Part shown: positions 60,030-64,000 of the stretch, piece after piece
Numbering within the stretch: the first letter of the stretch is position 1
How the letters are laid out: every line of letters begins with the position of its first letter
Assembly (NCBI RefSeq): GCF_000328475.2
Contig: NC_026480.1
Coordinates: forward strand, 1,116,001-1,180,000
Reading direction: 5' to 3'
Origin: Mycosarcoma maydis
Taxonomy: Eukaryota > Basidiomycota > Ustilaginomycetes > Ustilaginales
Length of the DNA stretch: 64,000 nt
Translations under genes and position numbers: made by a program
The notes under the pieces: model-generated
Seen by the model: only the letters and a program-made list of their open reading frames with translations
Told to the model about the DNA's origin: nothing
The model's database searches: none

Positions 60030-62018
60030 CTAGTTCTTATCCACGAATGCAGTTCCGTTCCACTGTGACTTGGAGTAGTCAACAGCCTGAGCCTGGAGGC
60101 TTCCCGAGATAGGCTTGATGCCGTAGTTGATAGGCCGGGTGAGCTTGTTAGCTCCCTTCTTGACATTGAACTGAGCCACGAGCAACTCCTCTGTCTCGGG
60201 CAAGCTATTGTTGAGGTAACCGTAAAACTGCGCGTTGACCTCCTTCTTATTGAACTGGAGCTCAAAGTAACCCCTGTGAGCTCCCTCGGCCCACTGCAGG
60301 TTCCTGTTAATCGATACCAGCCTCTTCGCAGCAGCGTCGTACTTTTCCTGCGTGAGATTGCGGCCGTATGACGACGGCGAAGACACAGCGGTTCCTGCAA
60401 ATTCAACAGCAATGCTGCCCTTGCCAGTGACAGGGTCATACTGAGTGTTGTTCAGTCGATCTTCCGGAACGGTATCGTAGACCCAGTTGGCGTGGGAGTC
60501 ACCAGAAAGGATGACCGTGTTTTCGATCTCGTTGTTCACTATTGTGTCGAAGAATCGACGACGGTTGGAACGGTATCCCTGCCAAGCGTCATAGTTGTAC
60601 GAGAAATCCGGCTGGCCATAATTTTGCCAATTTGTGATGATCTGCTGAGCAACAATCTTCCAGGTGGTGCCTCGCTGCTGCGACGCAATCATGTTGCGGT
60701 AAAGCCACTGCTCCTGCTTGCCTCCCATGAGCGATCGGTCGGTGTCATTGCTGATAGCAGCCACAGCATCAGTGTTCCAGTAAACGTCTGTCAGGTCACG
60801 ATCGAAGTTGCGCGTGTCGAGAAGGAAGAGATCGGCAAGTTTGCCGTAGCGGAAGCTGCGCCAGATACGGAGCGAGTCGGTCGTGTCCACCTGACGGATG
60901 GGCATCCACTCGTAGTAAGCCTTGACCGCAGCGAGCTTTCGCTCGGTGAAGCGAACTCCTCGAACGGCACCGGTCTCGGTGTTATTGCCGTCTGCGGTTC
61001 CGTGATTGTAAGAGTTGTCGGCTACCTCGTGGTCGTCCCAGATACCGAAGAAAGCCATCTCAGCGTGCAGAGCTGCGAGATCCTTGTCTTTCCGGTAAGA
61101 GCCGTATCGCAGACGGTAGTCCTCGAGTGTCACAATCTCGTGGTCGGGAGCCGGGACACGGTCAAGCGGTCGGCCATCACCATATGTGTTTTCACCTTCC
61201 ACAGTTTGACCATCACCACGAGCCTCGTAGATGTAGTCACCGACGTGGACAAAGTAGTCAGCACCGTTGTCGCGCGCAGCAGCGGCGCGGTAGGCGTTGA
61301 AGAAACCAAATGGCAAGTTCGAGCACGAGAAGACGGCAAGCTTGAGCGAGTCGACAGAGTCATCGTCATAGTCTGGAATTGACTTGAAGCTACCGACGGG
61401 CGAAACGACCGAAGGATCATGACACGAAAAGAAGCGGTAAAAGTACTGCGTCTTGGGCGAGAGGCCGGTGGTCTCAACCTTGAAAGAGTAGTCGACTTCG
61501 CTCGTGGTCCAGGCGTAGCTGTCGTCGACGAGGTTCTTTGCCGAAAAGTCGGTCTTGCTTTTCGACGTCTGGTAGCGCAAGCAAATGGGCAGGTTGGTGC
61601 TGTTGTCCTGGGGCACAGGGTGAGTCCATAGAATGGCCGAGTTGGGATAGGGATCACCAGAAGCAACGCCGAACGGGAAAGAGACGTTACCCTTGTAAGC
61701 GTCGCGACCGTCCGAGCCGTAGTCGCCGTCGTAATTTTGAACAAGGAAGTCAGCCTCGGTCTTGTACTGGTGGTTCTTGTCTTTCTTGCCACTGTTGCGC
61801 TTGGCCTTGCCCTCCACCTTGGAGGTGACGTAGTCGTCGTAGGCTCGCTTGCGAATCTGGTTTCCGATATGTACAATGTCGTGACTGAGGCCATCGCCGT
61901 TGCTCAACGAGAGTGTCGGAGAGCGGTAAGCCAGATTTCGCTCGAGAGGAGCGAGAGCCGACACCGAGACGGTGAGAGCGGCAGCAAGAGCTGCATAGGA
62001 TGCCAGGGTGCTCTTCAT
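60030..62018 (-). CDS. Secreted PhoD-like alkaline phosphatase / phosphodiesterase
   Basis: This 662-residue enzyme has a signal peptide (MKSTLASYAALAAALTVSVS, ~1-22) and a PhoD-type metallophosphatase fold, which releases phosphate from mono- or diesters using metal ions (calcium/iron in bacterial PhoD). An N-terminal Ig-like part covers ~100-230 (VSFPFGVASGDPYPNSAILW is the classic PhoD start). Metal/active-site motifs are FSCSN, HVGDYIYE with Asp261, WDDHEVADNSYNHG (Asp328, Asp329, His330), FFLLDTRNFDRD-type LDTR, and LSGDSHANW with Asp507 and His509. No GPI or TM tail is present, so it should be soluble and extracellular. A good TATA box lies ~70 bp upstream. The neighbouring phytase-like gene suggests a phosphorus theme. 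Confidence 0.9.
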   Translation of the reverse strand: MKSTLASYAALAAALTVSVSALAPLERNLAYRSPTLSLSNGDGLSHDIVHIGNQIRKRAYDDYVTSKVEGKAKRNSGKKDKNHQYKTEADFLVQNYDGDYGSDGRDAYKGNVSFPFGVASGDPYPNSAILWTHPVPQDNSTNLPICLRYQTSKSKTDFSAKNLVDDSYAWTTSEVDYSFKVETTGLSPKTQYFYRFFSCHDPSVVSPVGSFKSIPDYDDDSVDSLKLAVFSCSNLPFGFFNAYRAAAARDNGADYFVHVGDYIYEARGDGQTVEGENTYGDGRPLDRVPAPDHEIVTLEDYRLRYGSYRKDKDLAALHAEMAFFGIWDDHEVADNSYNHGTADGNNTETGAVRGVRFTERKLAAVKAYYEWMPIRQVDTTDSLRIWRSFRYGKLADLFLLDTRNFDRDLTDVYWNTDAVAAISNDTDRSLMGGKQEQWLYRNMIASQQRGTTWKIVAQQIITNWQNYGQPDFSYNYDAWQGYRSNRRRFFDTIVNNEIENTVILSGDSHANWVYDTVPEDRLNNTQYDPVTGKGSIAVEFAGTAVSSPSSYGRNLTQEKYDAAAKRLVSINRNLQWAEGAHRGYFELQFNKKEVNAQFYGYLNNSLPETEELLVAQFNVKKGANKLTRPINYGIKPISGSLQAQAVDYSKSQWNGTAFVDKN

Positions 62019-63314
62019 GACTTGCGTGACAATCAGCGTCGTTGTCCTTCGGAAGAATAGGTCGTCCAGACTGGCTCAGTGACGCTTTTATACGTTCTTG
62101 GAGTCCAACATTGGAGCAGTGCGCACAACAGAAGCCACGCCTACTCCGGTTCGATTGCGGCAGAGTGCGCAAAGGGATAATAGGACGCCTAGGAGGAAGA
62201 CTTTGCATACTCCCACGTTGAATCTCGCTTGGAAGAGCATTCCACCGAACTAGTCGCAGAGAAACAACGTTTCTCCATATTTGGCAGCTGGGCGAGGTTG
62301 AGCTGGTTTCGTGCTCTCAGCCTTACTCTTGGAAAAAGTGACACAACCGGCTATCTACTTTACTCGCTGTCTCACAAGCAAAAAGGTCAGTTCACAGGTG
62401 AGCTCTTGTATACAAATTTCCACCGTAACTGTGCCCAGACAAAGTCGATAGGGGATGGAAGAAAGCGGTTCAACCATCAACGTGCGCTTTCATTACCATA
62501 GAGTGCGAGATTGTCATCGCTGAATAGTGGACCGTGTACACCAAGTTCTCAAGGGCTACGGCAACCAGCTTGGCACGGGTTCTACGAAGGTAGGTTGGTA
62601 GGTGCAGATTATGCAGCGAGCCTCCTAATTGAAAGATTCTCATTCGACGAGAGGAGAGAGGAGAGTACCTACGGTTGCTCTGCTTCGAAGCACAGACCGA
62701 GGTCGGCTCTGTCGAACAAATGGCATTCGTGATTGAACCGGCCTTTTCTTCTGGGTTGAGTGGTAATCGTGAATTTCCCGCGGTCGCCAAGAGCAAAGTT
62801 GCGCAAGCGAACCAAGAACGTGGACACCTTGTCGAGCTTCACATACACGGCTCCCGTCATAAGTGCCCATTACGTCATCCACCTCTAGGCTTCCCCCTTG
62901 AGCTCCATTTTCTGTTGAAATCACGGCACGTAATCAAACTGTTTCAACACCGGTACGATCATAGAAGCAGCTGGAGTTGGCAGAAGGCTAGAAAGTAGAG
63001 TAAGAGCTAAACAGACAAATTGGTGCGACTTGATATCCAAGAGATGCAGGCCCTAGGAACGTGTCACTTGGCCAATGGATCGGAAGGCTTCGATCCGAGT
63101 CATCAGAGGACCATTGTCGTCGATCTTGATCTGATCGTTCATGACAACGGTCAGACCTTGCCAGCTCCTTCAGCTCAAAACGTTTGCATAAAGTTAATGC
63201 GACGTGCGTTCAGCTCCCACACTCTACTCCACTACGTGCTTGACTCACTCAAACAGTCACAAGTATTGCGGATTTCTTTGAATATCCATTCATAATATCT
63301 ATACCCGATTTCAA
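62019..63314. other. Intergenic region between the PhoD and phytase-like genes
   Basis: About 1.3 kb between two minus-strand genes. The PhoD TATA box lies at its low-coordinate end. TCGTGA-type words occur near 62727 and 62767. No gene is visible; if a phosphate-responsive site exists it should be here, but I cannot name one. Confidence 0.55.
62086..62092 (-). promoter_or_regulatory. TATA box of the PhoD-like gene
   Basis: On the minus strand this reads TATAAAA, then GCG, about 70 bp before the ATG at 62018. A classical TATA box at a classical distance. Confidence 0.5.
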
Positions 63315-64000
63315 CTAAGCAAGACCAAGGCGAGAGAGCATGTCGCCGCGGTTGACCCCGGGCAGTTTGACCTTGAAAACAAAGAGCTGCGTAGGCACGT
63401 CCTGAGGGTACGCGGCTGAGTAAGCACCGAGCGCCTCCATGTATCCATCCTTGGTCTGGAAGTCATTGTCGCTGAGCGAGAGAATGTAGTACTCGTCCTT
63501 GTCGAAGCTTGTGTCGTGTTTCGACTTGGGCAGCGTTGGCAGCAGAATCAAGCTCTCGATCTTGGCGGCGAGCAAGGTAGGGTCGATGGGGTTGCCCGAG
63601 GCGTGCATTCCGAACTTGCCAAGATCGGCCGTGTAGTCGACAAGACTGCTGTAAGAAGCCAGGTCGATGTCGTTGGCAAGCTTACCCCCGGGCGCAATGG
63701 CACCTGTAGCCGTGTTGTACTTGGTTCCTTTGATGTTGGTGGCGGTGGACAGGTCGAGGATGTCAATGTGCTTGTAGTTGACACCCGAGTCGTCGTTTCC
63801 AAATCCGTTGCCGTCACGGACGAGAATGCCGACGGTCTTGTGGCCGAGGTAGATCAGATCATTGACGTTGCGAGCCTTGCCTTTCTTCGAAGTGGGGACC
63901 TTGAAAGCGTACTCAGCAATGAGTGGTACATTGTCGCCAGGATTAGCACCATTTTGGTAGGTGGTCACTCCTGAAAGCGAAGAAATGTCCCACTCAAAGA
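63315..64000 (-). CDS. Phytase-like (esterase-like phytase domain) protein, N-terminal part beyond the window
   Basis: The frame is open to the window edge, so only the C-terminal ~228 residues are seen; the missing part is at coordinates above 64000. The visible part fits the fungal esterase-like phytase domain: EWDISSLSGVTTYQN at the edge, then YLGHKTVGILVRDGNGFGND, KHIDILDLSTATNIKGTKYN, an IAPGGKLANDIDLASY segment, YYILSLSDNDFQTKDGYM, and the end VPTQLFVFKVKLPGVNRGDML. These give beta-propeller-like strands. Whether the true substrate is phytate is not shown; many members of this domain are uncharacterised. The apparent start at 63968 is a GTG, not a true start. A secretion signal, if any, lies outside the window. 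Confidence 0.7.
   Translation of the reverse strand, partial: FEWDISSLSGVTTYQNGANPGDNVPLIAEYAFKVPTSKKGKARNVNDLIYLGHKTVGILVRDGNGFGNDDSGVNYKHIDILDLSTATNIKGTKYNTATGAIAPGGKLANDIDLASYSSLVDYTADLGKFGMHASGNPIDPTLLAAKIESLILLPTLPKSKHDTSFDKDEYYILSLSDNDFQTKDGYMEALGAYSAAYPQDVPTQLFVFKVKLPGVNRGDMLSRLGLA

Noticed and set aside
60492..61382. 296-residue plus-strand open frame in the PhoD gene
   Set aside because: It is antisense to the phosphatase and shows no domain.

Overview
This window is a gene-dense stretch of a fungal nuclear chromosome. Short GT-AG introns (about 70-120 bp), fungal protein families (Kre9/Knh1-like wall protein, Exo70, Lsb5, DPM2, Imp2), G+C-rich mostly intronless genes, and intergenic DNA full of a short TCGTGA / TCACGA word all point to a basidiomycete smut fungus. 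Ustilaginales (Ustilago, Sporisorium and relatives) is my best placement. That is recognition from style, not a database match. I see no CRISPR array, operon, phage, rRNA or tRNA gene, and no intact transposon.

Layout. 0-9 kb: EAF-type elongation factor, secreted GH51 arabinofuranosidase, and an orphan adenylation-thiolation-reductase enzyme, all on the minus strand. 9-17 kb: HDHD3-like HAD protein, seven-TM protein, DHHC palmitoyltransferase, two-LIM protein. 18-29 kb: carnitine acetyltransferase, a Q/A-repeat coiled-coil protein, VHS-GAT protein (Lsb5-like), bZIP factor. 29-35 kb: Imp2 mitochondrial protease, an unknown membrane protein, a three-exon DPM2, and a concentrative nucleoside transporter. 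35-38.6 kb is gene-poor. 38.6-46.3 kb: 3-ketoacyl-CoA thiolase, a secreted lysozyme/SLT-fold protein, Exo70, MsrA. 46.9-54 kb: calycin-like protein, four-exon CHY zinc-finger protein, Ofd1/Tpa1 dioxygenase, SCP2 protein with a peroxisomal AKL tail, GPI-anchored Kre9-like protein. 54-56.5 kb is empty. 56.5-64 kb: epoxide hydrolase, PhzF-like protein, secreted PhoD phosphatase, and a phytase-like protein cut by the window edge.

Most genes look like unrelated housekeeping functions arranged in divergent and convergent pairs. Possible functional themes are lipid and peroxisomal metabolism (carnitine acetyltransferase, thiolase, SCP2), glycosylation and wall (DPM2, Kre9-like), secretion (Exo70) and extracellular phosphorus scavenging (PhoD plus phytase-like protein). 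Five genes needed splice models that I built by hand: GH51, DPM2, the calycin-like protein, the CHY protein and the Kre9-like protein. Reading frames match across every junction. Several starts were moved to the first real ATG because the longest open frame began at TTG or GTG.

The most unusual items are a secreted fungal protein carrying a transglycosylase-like motif pair, a gene whose first coding exon is only 5 nt, and the pervasive intergenic TCGTGA word.
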